A DNA stretch of 64,000 bases from Nitrospira defluvii (GTDB taxonomy: Bacteria; Nitrospirota; Nitrospiria; Nitrospirales; Nitrospiraceae), in assembly GCA_000196815.1 (NCBI GenBank), contig FP929003.1:3185501-3249500 (forward strand). Direction: 5' to 3'. Numbering within the stretch: the first letter of the stretch is position 1; every line of letters starts with the position of its first letter. The position numbers were made by a program, and so were the translations under genes. Positions 46,045 to 54,181 of this stretch are shown here, in pieces. A model generated the notes under the pieces. That model was given only the letters and a program-made list of their open reading frames with translations. It was not told the DNA's origin and searched no databases.

Positions 46045-46299
46045 ATGGGGCTGGCGCCGGAATATATCCTGATCGATCAGCAGAAATTCAGCAAAACCAA
46101 GCTGGCGCTGGACAATCACGTGTATAAGAATTGCGAGATCGACGACTGCGATGTGTACTACAGCGGCGGGCAGTACGAATTGATTGATACGCACATCACC
46201 AACTCACGACTCATCCTCAACCACCCGGCCAAGGCCATCTACAGCGCCATTCAGATCTTCAAGATGAAGTCCCCCGGTTCCAGCATCGTCTCCGAATAA
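46045..46299 (+). CDS. conserved-looking 84-residue hypothetical protein
   Basis: The protein reads as a short run of beta-strand-like repeats (LALDNHVYKNCEIDDCDVYYSGGQYELIDTHITNSRLIL), reminiscent of right-handed beta-helix or pentapeptide-like pseudo-repeats, with no signal peptide or membrane span. ATG 46045 (or GTG 46042) follows a GAGGGG site and a promoter. No named family is recognised; function unknown. Confidence 0.65.
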   Translation: MGLAPEYILIDQQKFSKTKLALDNHVYKNCEIDDCDVYYSGGQYELIDTHITNSRLILNHPAKAIYSAIQIFKMKSPGSSIVSE

Positions 46300-46300
46300 T

Positions 46301-46387
46301 CCGCGTATCTCGTAAAGCGTGGCTCATGTTCCTCGTGACCCTGGGCAACTTGGTCCCGGACAAGATACGCGTCACGAATAACGAGCG
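46301..46387 (+). repeat. dispersed intergenic repeat, copy B
   Basis: CGTATCTCGTAAAGCG (46304-46319) and, further right, CACGAATAACGAGCG (46373-46387 region) match the two ends of the element in the nxrA1-nxrB1 spacer with few changes. CGCGTATCT and AGATACGCG flank a ~55-base middle as an inverted pair. It lies between two convergent genes. Confidence 0.45.
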
Positions 46388-46390
46388 ATG

Positions 46391-47629
46391 CTACCTGGCG
46401 ATCGGAACATTTTCGCTGAACTTCGCGATGGGGATGGATTGAAACACCGGATCCTGCGCGCCCTTGGAGGATTCCGCCTCGATGCGCTGCAGAAAAGCTG
46501 CCGGCCCGGTCACGGGCGCATAGCTGAGGACGGCCTCGACGTCGAACGTCTTGGTGTCCTTCGGTGTCGTGAAAGTAAAGGTTTCAACGCGCTTCTCTTC
46601 CGGCTTGAGCACCGTTTCTTCCAGCACCTTCACCGCCTCAAAATCGAATACCGTCTTCTGGCCCTTGGCATCGGCGTACGTCCGACCGTAGACACGTTTG
46701 TCGTTGAAGACGGTTTTCAGGTTCTTACCCTTGATCTCCAATTCCAAAACGACACTCGCCCAACCGGGGTGGGTGGTCGGCAGGTTGTGTGGGACCAGGC
46801 TCTGCACGGCGACCGTCACGGTCGTTTTTTCCCCGTCTACTTTAGTCGAGACCTCCAGCTTGGCCGCCTCCTGCCTGAGCTGACCGATTCGACCGGGGAA
46901 CGTATGATTCGCCACCTTTCGCTTGGCTTCTCCATTGGCGGATTCCCCAACCTGCTCAGGCATGTGGCAGGTCTGGCATTCCTTCCCCGACTTCACGGCC
47001 TTGCTCTGGTCCCAATTCCCCAACAAGTCGTTACCCTTGCCGAGGTCTGCCGCCGCGGGCACCACCTGGTGGCAATTCAGGCACAGGTCGGACTTGTGGA
47101 AGAGCCCCAATTCCATCGATTGATGTGCCAGATTCTGCGCAAAATCTTTGTACGGCCCATACATCGTTTTGCTGCCGATATCGTACTTTGGCTCAGGCGG
47201 CTGTTTCGTGCGATCGACTTGCTTGATAAGATGACATTGTACGCAGGCCACCCCATCCAATGACGGCTCACCGGATTGGGCCTGAGTCACGAACAATTGA
47301 GCCTGGTCGGCAAACTCCCTCACATGCGGGGCATGACAGCGAAAGCACAGGGCTTTGTCTTTCCCGGCAGAGGAGGTCAGATAGGCATCGAGGGCTGCCC
47401 GGAACGTCGGCGTGTGTATCGAACGCGAAAGCGGCGACGTCTCCCACTCTTCGAACACCCGCTCGTGGCATCGTTTACACTTACTCGAGCTGGGAAAGGC
47501 CTTTTCGATCGTGGCCTGGGCCTTGGCATCTTGAGCCAATCCCTGCTGCACGCCGTAGCTGGTGACGGCCACCGCCAACAACAGCAGGCCGATCACGACT
47601 CCTTGCAGTAATCCTCGTCGATTCTTCAC
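46391..47629 (-). CDS. exported pentaheme c-type cytochrome, paralogue 1
   Basis: The 412-residue protein has a Sec leader (VVIGLLLLAVAVTSYGV, cleavage around residue 30) and five CxxCH heme sites: CKRCH (Cys51), CFRCH, CVQCH, CLNCH and CQTCH, all in the first ~240 residues. The C-terminal ~170 residues are a heme-free beta-rich domain (VEVSTKVDGEKTTVTVAVQSLVPHNLP-like). The layout recalls the cytochrome c554/multiheme family. The start is a GTG at 47629. A closely related pentaheme gene lies directly upstream; both belong to the NXR accessory region, so a periplasmic electron-carrying or redox role near NXR is likely but unproven. Confidence 0.85.
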   Translation of the reverse strand: MKNRRGLLQGVVIGLLLLAVAVTSYGVQQGLAQDAKAQATIEKAFPSSSKCKRCHERVFEEWETSPLSRSIHTPTFRAALDAYLTSSAGKDKALCFRCHAPHVREFADQAQLFVTQAQSGEPSLDGVACVQCHLIKQVDRTKQPPEPKYDIGSKTMYGPYKDFAQNLAHQSMELGLFHKSDLCLNCHQVVPAAADLGKGNDLLGNWDQSKAVKSGKECQTCHMPEQVGESANGEAKRKVANHTFPGRIGQLRQEAAKLEVSTKVDGEKTTVTVAVQSLVPHNLPTTHPGWASVVLELEIKGKNLKTVFNDKRVYGRTYADAKGQKTVFDFEAVKVLEETVLKPEEKRVETFTFTTPKDTKTFDVEAVLSYAPVTGPAAFLQRIEAESSKGAQDPVFQSIPIAKFSENVPIAR

Positions 47630-47697
47630 CGTCGGCGTATCCTCCGCACAGTACTGAACCCTCGCTGCATGTAGTGCACCGCCTGCTGCAGGGAAGC

Positions 47698-49005
47698 TTA
47701 GAGTGATTTGGCCCGATAGGTCAGCATCCGGGGCTGAATGTATTCCTCAATGACTTTTTTTGCGGTCGCCCGCTCCTGTTCGGTCGACAGCGTCGCCAGA
47801 TACTTTGCTTTAAGCTCCGCGTCCGGTTCAGGGATCAATGCATAGCTGAGCACGACCTCAATTGTCGCCGGCGCTCCGCCATCTTTCAGGGCTTGCGAGA
47901 ACGGGACACGGCGCGTATTCCCGCCCTTGACGAACGGGTCTGGAATCGGGCCGCGCAGAATCTTGTCGTAGGGAAGACCGAATCGTTTCGTCTCTTCACT
48001 CAACACATTCCCTTGCGCATCTTTAACGGTGATCGCAAGAAGGAACTGCTTCAACACCGGATCACCGTCGGGGAAACTATGCGGCAGACTGCCGACTTTC
48101 ACCAGCACAGTGCCTTCCACTCCCGCTCCGGATTTCGTGGCGTCTATCTCGATACGCGGCATCCATTCCGCCTGCAGGTTACGGTTCTTCAGCAAGGTCC
48201 CGGGAATGACCACGCCTCGAAACCAGTGGCGGCCGATCGCGCGGGTCATGGCGCCGCGTTTCGACGTGGAACTTCCCGTGGAGGGTTCCATATGACAATC
48301 CTGGCAGATGGTCCCTTGCAGAATCTCGCCGGGTAAATCCTTCTGCGTGACATCCTTTACCTTATCGAAATGGCAGGACGTGCAGAAATTCGCGCCACGA
48401 AACAGCGGTAACTGCGTGGCCGGATGGACCAGGTTCTCTTCCGGGTCGGCATAGGGACCGTAGAGCATCTCGCCCGGCTGGACCTTATAGGTTGGAGGAG
48501 GCAACGGCGTCGTTTCGACGGCATTGATGAGGTGGCAGGCTGCACAGCCAATGCCCTCGATCTGCGGCTTACCTGACAGGACTTGGGCGCTGATCTTCTC
48601 GACGTGCTGAGGAAAGACCGTCACGGCCGGCGCATGGCAGGACAAACAACGTTGCCGCTCCTGCATCGTCGGATTGGTCTGCATCCACACCCCCAGCACC
48701 GTCCGGAACACCGGCGATTCAAACGAGGTACCATGCAACAAGGCCGCATCTACCCGCCCGAACGATTTCAGATCAGGAGTCTGCTCGCGCATCCCCTTCC
48801 ATTCTTCGTAATGGCGATCGTGGCACTGTTTACAATCTTCCGACCGGATGAAGATCTTTTCGATCTCGGCCATCCAATCGGCCGGCACCTCGCCATCGGT
48901 CTTCTGCGCGATCGCCCGTTCGTGAAAGGTGATGTTGAGTAGTGCCATGAACAGCAGCACCCCGCCCATCGCCAATTTTTGAATCGATCGTCCCTTGTCG
49001 TTCAC
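47698..49005 (-). CDS. exported pentaheme c-type cytochrome, paralogue 2
   Basis: The 435-residue product has an N-terminal hydrophobic leader (LAMGGVLLFMALLNITF) and five CxxCH motifs: CKQCH (Cys58), CLSCH, CAACH, CTSCH and CQDCH, arranged as in the neighbouring cytochrome (GIGCAACHLINAV here, GVACVQCHLIKQV there; MLYGPYADPEENLVHPATQLPLF here, TMYGPYKDFAQNLAHQ there). A C-terminal heme-free domain follows. The two genes are tandem duplicates that have diverged. GTG start; the gap to the PDZ gene upstream is ~25 bases, suggesting one transcript. Confidence 0.85.
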   Translation of the reverse strand: MNDKGRSIQKLAMGGVLLFMALLNITFHERAIAQKTDGEVPADWMAEIEKIFIRSEDCKQCHDRHYEEWKGMREQTPDLKSFGRVDAALLHGTSFESPVFRTVLGVWMQTNPTMQERQRCLSCHAPAVTVFPQHVEKISAQVLSGKPQIEGIGCAACHLINAVETTPLPPPTYKVQPGEMLYGPYADPEENLVHPATQLPLFRGANFCTSCHFDKVKDVTQKDLPGEILQGTICQDCHMEPSTGSSTSKRGAMTRAIGRHWFRGVVIPGTLLKNRNLQAEWMPRIEIDATKSGAGVEGTVLVKVGSLPHSFPDGDPVLKQFLLAITVKDAQGNVLSEETKRFGLPYDKILRGPIPDPFVKGGNTRRVPFSQALKDGGAPATIEVVLSYALIPEPDAELKAKYLATLSTEQERATAKKVIEEYIQPRMLTYRAKSL

Positions 49006-49029
49006 GCTGCGCTCATGACCGGTTATGAA

Positions 49030-49503
49030 TTAGTCCCGCTTGCACCCGACAAAATGAAAGTTCACGCCCCAGCCGACCGGATCGCCCGGATCTGCCGGCT
49101 CATAGGTCCCGACGGTAAAATTGCACTCTTTCATCGCCGCCTTGACGGCCTTCCCGAAATCGATCAGATTACGGACTTCCTTCTTGTCGATCTCCTTGAT
49201 GACCGACCGCACCTTGATCCCCGCGTAGTCCGCTCTGGAATTGCCGATCACTTCGAAGACCGCCACGCCTTCGGGCCGTTGTAACTTCAGTTCCTTCTGT
49301 ACGTCTTCATCGACTTCACCGACCGCGATCCCGAACTCTTCACCGAGTTGCACGGCCTCCTCCGCTGTCATCTCGCCGTTCATACCGGTACCCGCATCGG
49401 CCTGGAAACCCCATCCCATCGCGGTGAACAAGGCCACACACACACAAAGAGCCCTTCCGAGAGAAAGGGCTCTGGTGAACATCGTTCGGTTCTTCTTGGA
49501 CAT
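49030..49503 (-). CDS. periplasmic PDZ-domain protein
   Basis: The 157-residue protein has a Sec signal peptide (LGRALCVCVALFTAMGWGFQADA) and a PDZ-like domain: FGIAVGEVDEDVQKELKLQRPEGVAVFEVIGNSRADYAGIKVRSVIKEIDKKEVRNLIDFGKAV. No protease domain is present, so it is probably a protein-binding factor. ATG 49503 is assumed; ATG 49482 is a credible alternative. It sits between an NxrC-like gene and the pentaheme genes on the same strand, so binding exported NXR or cytochrome parts is a reasonable guess. Confidence 0.8.
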   Translation of the reverse strand: MSKKNRTMFTRALSLGRALCVCVALFTAMGWGFQADAGTGMNGEMTAEEAVQLGEEFGIAVGEVDEDVQKELKLQRPEGVAVFEVIGNSRADYAGIKVRSVIKEIDKKEVRNLIDFGKAVKAAMKECNFTVGTYEPADPGDPVGWGVNFHFVGCKRD

Positions 49504-49586
49504 TCCCTCCAACGGGTTCGCCTCATCCGCACAGGTTGAACCGGAATCGGCACGTCCTGCCGACAGTCACATCCTACCAGGAAGAA

Positions 49587-50429
49587 TTACGTCTTTGTGA
49601 CCGGATCCAGCGCGAGTTGAAACCAAGGGGCAATGGCTTTCTGTCCGTTACGCTCTTTGTTCTCGCCGTTCCACACGGCAAACGACACGGCCTGAATACG
49701 ACCCGGAATCAGCTTGGCTTCATTCTCCTGCTCTTCACTCGACAGCGGCCGACGCATCACGACTCGCCACGTGCCGTCTTTCCACGTCGCTTTTCCCTGC
49801 ACGCGCCCCTGCTTCTCCTTGGTGGTCAGGGTGCTGAACCCGCCGCCGATCAAATCTTCCACCGAGGATGCCCGCCGCGGAATGACCTCAAAGCGCCGGG
49901 GTTCACCACTGGCCGCCTTGTCTTTCTCCGTGGTCCTGGACGCACGCCGGTCGATGTCGCTCTGCCAATCGGCCTTCCAATGCCAGATATTGATGTAATG
50001 ATCGAGCTGGCCCATACAGAAAAATGCCGGCGCATCGCCGAGCGGCAATCCCAGCGCAACACCGTCCCGGAAGGTGCCGGGCGTCAGGCGATCGTTTTTC
50101 GTATTATCCTGCCATTCCAATAAGAAGGCGATGTCGGTTCCGTTGTGCACGGCGCGGACCGCCAATGCATGGGCCGTGGGCTCCGGCCACACCGGCCGAG
50201 TGATCACCTGGCCGCTCAACGGCAAGGTCATAGGCGCAATTTTCTGCCAGAGGGGATCTTCGGGCGCCGTCGGGATGTCCCCCGAGAGGGCCTGTGCACG
50301 GATGATCATGCCTTCTGAACTGACGATGGGAATGCCGAGACCGCCCAGAATGAGGGCGAGAACGCACAGGCTGGAGAGAAGTGTCAGTAGCCGGGTGCGG
50401 GATGTGTGAACCGATGTCATTCGCCTCAT
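49587..50429 (-). CDS. nxrC: NxrC-like heme b subunit (ethylbenzene dehydrogenase gamma-type), candidate 1
   Basis: The ~280-residue protein has a Sec leader (LLTLLSSLCVLALILGGLGIPIV) and an EB_dh-type heme-binding domain. The signatures are shared with the second candidate at 56.2-57.2 kb: PLSGQVITRPVWPEP, DNTKNDRLTPGTFRD, the probable heme ligand Met in FFCMGQLDHYINIWHWKADWQ, SSVEDLIGGGFSTLTTK, and ERNGQKAIAPWFQLAL with a Lys candidate as second ligand. In Nitrospira the C subunit passes electrons from NxrB outward. It is shorter than the other candidate by about 37 residues. Start could be 50429 or 50420. Confidence 0.85.
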   Translation of the reverse strand: MRRMTSVHTSRTRLLTLLSSLCVLALILGGLGIPIVSSEGMIIRAQALSGDIPTAPEDPLWQKIAPMTLPLSGQVITRPVWPEPTAHALAVRAVHNGTDIAFLLEWQDNTKNDRLTPGTFRDGVALGLPLGDAPAFFCMGQLDHYINIWHWKADWQSDIDRRASRTTEKDKAASGEPRRFEVIPRRASSVEDLIGGGFSTLTTKEKQGRVQGKATWKDGTWRVVMRRPLSSEEQENEAKLIPGRIQAVSFAVWNGENKERNGQKAIAPWFQLALDPVTKT

Positions 50430-50506
50430 GTCCCGACGCAATCTGCTAACCGCGAAAACTCCCGCACCGATTGTGCGCGCGGGACATTCAATCCGCTACC
50501 CAAGCA

Positions 50507-51760
50507 CTACCACAGCTTGGCGCGACGAATCTTATTTTCACCCCGCTCACAGATATACAAATATCCCTGCGTGTCGAGCGTCAGCCCAACCGGAGAATTG
50601 ACCACCGCCTCGACGGCGAGCAGACCATCGCCATGCTTCAGCGCGCCCGCGGCATCTTTGGCGACGAACCGCGCTGCGCCACAGCCGCCCATATTTTTAT
50701 CATCGTACCCGCTGTCACCGTTGCCCGCCACCGTGCTGATGTAGCCCGTGTCCGCATCCACCTTCCGGACCCGATGGTTACCGGTATCGGAAATATAGGC
50801 GTGATTGTGTTGATCGAAGACGATGGCTTCCGGCGCGTGCAACATCGACTTCGCGGCCGGCTTCCCGTCTCCATCGTATCCATACCGGCATACACCGGCG
50901 AGGGTGGAAATCAGCCCGGTCTTACGATCAATCTTGCGCACTCGATTACTGCCTTTATCGACGACATACACATCCCCGGCATTATCGACGGCGATGCCGA
51001 CGATATCATACAGCCGTGCCTCCATGGCCGGATGGCCGTCATCGAGGTACATCGACAGACTGAGTCCATCCGAACAGACCGGCATCAGCCACCCGTTGTC
51101 GTCACTGAAATCAATGCCGATCGCATCGCCGGACAACACCACGAGGTTGCGCGCCACCAACGGCTGCTCCCGGGCTTCGTCTTCCGCGGTCCAGCTTCCC
51201 GCGATGGTTTCCACCAGGCCGGTGCGCGAATCATACCGACGAATCCGGTGCGCCTGCGTGTCGGCGATATACATCACATCGTCCGCATCGAAGGCAATCG
51301 CCGCAGGCCAGGTCAAATTCACTTCCAACGCAGGGCCATCCCCATTAAACCCATGCTCACCGGTGCCCACGACGGTGGTGATAATTCCGGTTTCACGATC
51401 GATTTTACGAATCCGGTTACTGCCGGAATCACAGACATAGAGATCATTGCGGGAGTCACAGGCGACATCCAACGGCAGATACAGTCCGGCTTCTCCGCAA
51501 GGCCCTTCGTCGCCGCTGTAGCAGGTCTCGCCGATCCCGGCAAAATTATGGACGGTACCCTCCGCGAGATTGACGCGACGAACCCGGTCGCTGCCTGATT
51601 CGGCGAAATACAGCCAGCGCTCGTCCCGATCCAACGCGACATGGTGCGGCAGTGGAATGCCTGCTTTCACCGCACGCTTGCCGTCCCCCGTGCTTCGCGC
51701 CTTTCCGTTTCCGGCAAAGGTTTCAATGTATCCGACCGCTAACTGAACGTCCGTTTCCAT
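50507..51760 (-). CDS. NHL-repeat beta-propeller protein
   Basis: The 417-residue protein consists of about six NHL repeats, each with a phrase such as LPLDVACDSRNDLYVCDSGSNRIRKID, TWPAAIAFDADDVMYIADTQAHRIRRYD and HAPEAIVFDQHNHAYISDTGNHRVRKVD, separated by ISTVAGNGDSGYDG-like loops. ATG 51760 starts directly before the first blade; a frame from 51850 would overlap tatA. No signal peptide is seen, so it is probably a cytoplasmic scaffold. It lies between tatA and an nxrC candidate. Confidence 0.82.
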   Translation of the reverse strand: METDVQLAVGYIETFAGNGKARSTGDGKRAVKAGIPLPHHVALDRDERWLYFAESGSDRVRRVNLAEGTVHNFAGIGETCYSGDEGPCGEAGLYLPLDVACDSRNDLYVCDSGSNRIRKIDRETGIITTVVGTGEHGFNGDGPALEVNLTWPAAIAFDADDVMYIADTQAHRIRRYDSRTGLVETIAGSWTAEDEAREQPLVARNLVVLSGDAIGIDFSDDNGWLMPVCSDGLSLSMYLDDGHPAMEARLYDIVGIAVDNAGDVYVVDKGSNRVRKIDRKTGLISTLAGVCRYGYDGDGKPAAKSMLHAPEAIVFDQHNHAYISDTGNHRVRKVDADTGYISTVAGNGDSGYDDKNMGGCGAARFVAKDAAGALKHGDGLLAVEAVVNSPVGLTLDTQGYLYICERGENKIRRAKLW

Positions 51761-51806
51761 AACTGTGTCAATCCGTTCTATGCTGGGCCCATTGTGCCGA
51801 AGAATG

Positions 51807-52100
51807 CTATGCGCGCGCGGCCGGGGGCGCTGCAGCGACCGGCTGCTCAACGACAGGCGCCGACATGGCTACCGGCGGCGGGGCTTGAATAGCCTGCGCC
51901 TGCACCGGTTCGGCCTGCTGGGCCTGCGCTTGCGCCTGAGCCTCGGCCTCAATCGCATCCGCCTCATGAACGGATTTCTTAAAGCCCTTGATCGCTTTGC
52001 CGATCCCCTCGCCAAGCTGCGGCAACTTTCCTGCCCCGAAAATAATCAGCACAATAAACAGGATCAGGATCAACTCTGTAAAACCAAGACTGCCAAACAT
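51807..52100 (-). CDS. tatA: twin-arginine translocase subunit TatA/TatB-type
   Basis: A 97-residue protein with the Tat A/B fold: [44 protein letters not shown], one membrane helix, the FGAGKLP hinge and an amphipathic helix, then an Ala/Gln/Pro/Val-rich tail. The FG before KLP is the TatA signature. No tatC is nearby, so this gene probably supplies pore subunits to a translocase encoded elsewhere; its place in the NXR accessory block suggests service to NxrA and the Tat-type ferredoxin. Confidence 0.9.
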   Translation of the reverse strand: MFGSLGFTELILILFIVLIIFGAGKLPQLGEGIGKAIKGFKKSVHEADAIEAEAQAQAQAQQAEPVQAQAIQAPPPVAMSAPVVEQPVAAAPPAARA

Positions 52101-52124
52101 GGTGTGTCTCCTTTGCTCACATGT

Positions 52125-52937
52125 TCAGGATGCGGCTCCCTCTTTGGCTTTCTTTGCGAATCGTTCTTTCAAGCGCTGGCGAGCCTGTTCGGCTTGCTCG
52201 AACATCTTGCACTTGTCGTAGACGCTGATCAAGTTGTAGTAAGCGAGGGGCTCGTCCGGGCTGTGTTCCACCGCGCTTTCCATGACCTTGATCGCCAAAT
52301 CTGTCTTCCGATGATTGAGGGCGATTTCCATCAGTTTGAAGCTCGCCTCAAGATGCTTCGGATCCAACTCCAAGACACGAAGATAACACTGGATCCCCAT
52401 GTCGATCGTGTTGTAATCGGAGACTTGTGGATTGTCGAGTTCCACGTACACACCGGCGAGATTGTACCACGCCATCGGATCGTCCGGCGTGATCTCGACG
52501 AGCCGCTCGTAGTAATTCTTCGACTCCATATACTTTCGTTTATCCGCCTGCACACGTCCCAGGTTAAACAGAGCAAGGACGTCATACGCATGGACATCCA
52601 ACGCGCGTTTGAATTCCGCCTCGGCCTCGTCGACCATGCCCTTGGTGGCGTATATGGTTCCCAGATTCGAGTAGTACATCGCCAGCGACCGGTTCATCTC
52701 GGTCCTGAGCCCCTCCGCCATCTCGATCGACTTTTTCACTTCAGTGAGTGCATCGTCAAGCCGACCCTTGCTGAAATACAACTCCCCCAGCCGACACCGT
52801 GCCTGAAAATCGTCCGGCTCCGCGCTGAGTAATTTTTCAATTTCTGCAATTTCTTCATCGGGGCTCAACGGTTGATCACCAGCATCCACCGCCGCACTTG
52901 CCTGCTCTGTTCCGCTTGCCTGTGTCTGTTCATCCAT
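52125..52937 (-). CDS. TPR-repeat protein
   Basis: The 270-residue cytoplasmic protein is built of about six TPR units (for example FQARCRLGELYFSKGRLDDALTEVKKSIE, MYYSNLGTIYATKGMVDEAEAEFKRALD, DPMAWYNLAGVYVEL and PLAYYNLISVYDKCKMFEQAEQARQRL). Such repeats hold partner proteins. It is 25 bases upstream of tatA and downstream of a multi-span membrane protein gene, all same strand, so it may help assemble or deliver exported NXR subunits; this is inference. Confidence 0.85.
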   Translation of the reverse strand: MDEQTQASGTEQASAAVDAGDQPLSPDEEIAEIEKLLSAEPDDFQARCRLGELYFSKGRLDDALTEVKKSIEMAEGLRTEMNRSLAMYYSNLGTIYATKGMVDEAEAEFKRALDVHAYDVLALFNLGRVQADKRKYMESKNYYERLVEITPDDPMAWYNLAGVYVELDNPQVSDYNTIDMGIQCYLRVLELDPKHLEASFKLMEIALNHRKTDLAIKVMESAVEHSPDEPLAYYNLISVYDKCKMFEQAEQARQRLKERFAKKAKEGAAS

Positions 52938-52970
52938 AACAACGTATCCTAATCTGGGTGACTCATAAGA

Positions 52971-54092
52971 TTAAATTTGTCCACCAACAAGAGATTCCTG
53001 CGTGCCGACGATGGGTGGCCTGGTTACCGCCGCCTGTTCCGTCACCGCGCCTTTGGGACGATCAAGCGTCAACAGCATCACCCCGAGCACCACCATCAAG
53101 GTCAAGCTGGAAAACAGTAATGCATACCCGGCGATAAACATCAGCGCCAAGCCGTATCCTGCAAGGCGGCCCATCGTCACGAGCCTGATCACCGTGTACG
53201 ACCAGCAGAGCAGCCCTGCGACATAAAAGGCAAAGGGCAGATAAAAGGTATACCCCATGCCCATCTGAAAGATCCAGCTGATCCCCTCCCCGGCTTTCCG
53301 GATGGAATTGGCCAACACCGGGTTGTAGAGCCCCAGAAAATAATCCATAAATAGTAAGCCAAAGAACACCACCGCCGAGACGGCTCCGAACCAGATCGCG
53401 CGCCGCCGCTGCTGTCGATTCCTGGTACGGAACGACACCCCGCGCCCATAGGCCCAGAATACCAGGATGCTGGCAAGCACCATCAACGCTTCGCCGAGAC
53501 GATTGGCTTCATACACAAATGGCGGCGCCGCAATCACCCCCATCCACCCATAGGCGGTGGAGAAAATTTGATAATAGAGCCATCCGGAAATGCCGAAGTA
53601 ATAGACCGCCCCCATCACCCGCTTCGACCACTCCTGCTGCTGAGAGAGATACTCCAGCATCAGCGCGGTGAGTGCAATGAGGGTTACGACATTGTAGGCA
53701 ATGGATCCCAACATGGCGGGCGGCACAATGAGAAAGGAAACCGTGAGAATCAGCAGGAGCGCCACACTGGGAATCGTGACGGCATTCAACCCCGTGATGC
53801 CCTTGGCGCGAGCCCTGTTCACCAGCAGAACCACCAGGGCCAGAAACACAAAAATCGCGACGACATTCAGCAAGGCAAAGCCGACGGACGTCAGCAATTG
53901 GAAGATCGTTCCGACCCACTCATGCTGGGCCGCAATCTTGCTGATGTGCATACCGAGCCGGGATACCAGGCGATAGAGGACGAGTTCGAAAAATCCGACG
54001 AACAACACCAACTTAATGGTGTATTCGAACAACAGTCCCTGATCTTCGACCCGCCCGGTTGACCGTTCAGCGGCGGTGGCTACAGCAGACAT
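52971..54092 (-). CDS. multi-span membrane protein of unknown function
   Basis: The 373-residue protein has roughly ten hydrophobic spans, beginning after a ~28-residue hydrophilic start (EYTIKLVLFVGFFELVLYRLV) and ending with a hydrophilic tail. I see no heme-ligand pattern, no transporter signature and no catalytic motif. ATG 54092 is taken because AGGGG lies six bases upstream; the longer frame from 54176 adds a non-membrane stretch. The radical SAM gene lies upstream (starting at 55963) and TPR/tatA follow, which hints at a common pathway. Function unknown. Confidence 0.75.
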   Translation of the reverse strand: MSAVATAAERSTGRVEDQGLLFEYTIKLVLFVGFFELVLYRLVSRLGMHISKIAAQHEWVGTIFQLLTSVGFALLNVVAIFVFLALVVLLVNRARAKGITGLNAVTIPSVALLLILTVSFLIVPPAMLGSIAYNVVTLIALTALMLEYLSQQQEWSKRVMGAVYYFGISGWLYYQIFSTAYGWMGVIAAPPFVYEANRLGEALMVLASILVFWAYGRGVSFRTRNRQQRRRAIWFGAVSAVVFFGLLFMDYFLGLYNPVLANSIRKAGEGISWIFQMGMGYTFYLPFAFYVAGLLCWSYTVIRLVTMGRLAGYGLALMFIAGYALLFSSLTLMVVLGVMLLTLDRPKGAVTEQAAVTRPPIVGTQESLVGGQI

Positions 54093-54181
54093 CTCCAGCC
54101 CCCTGTGCAAAACGTTGATGATAATCCTCTGCCCACAACCGGTCAACGGGCAGGAGGTCTGCCCTGATGACCGCACGAATG

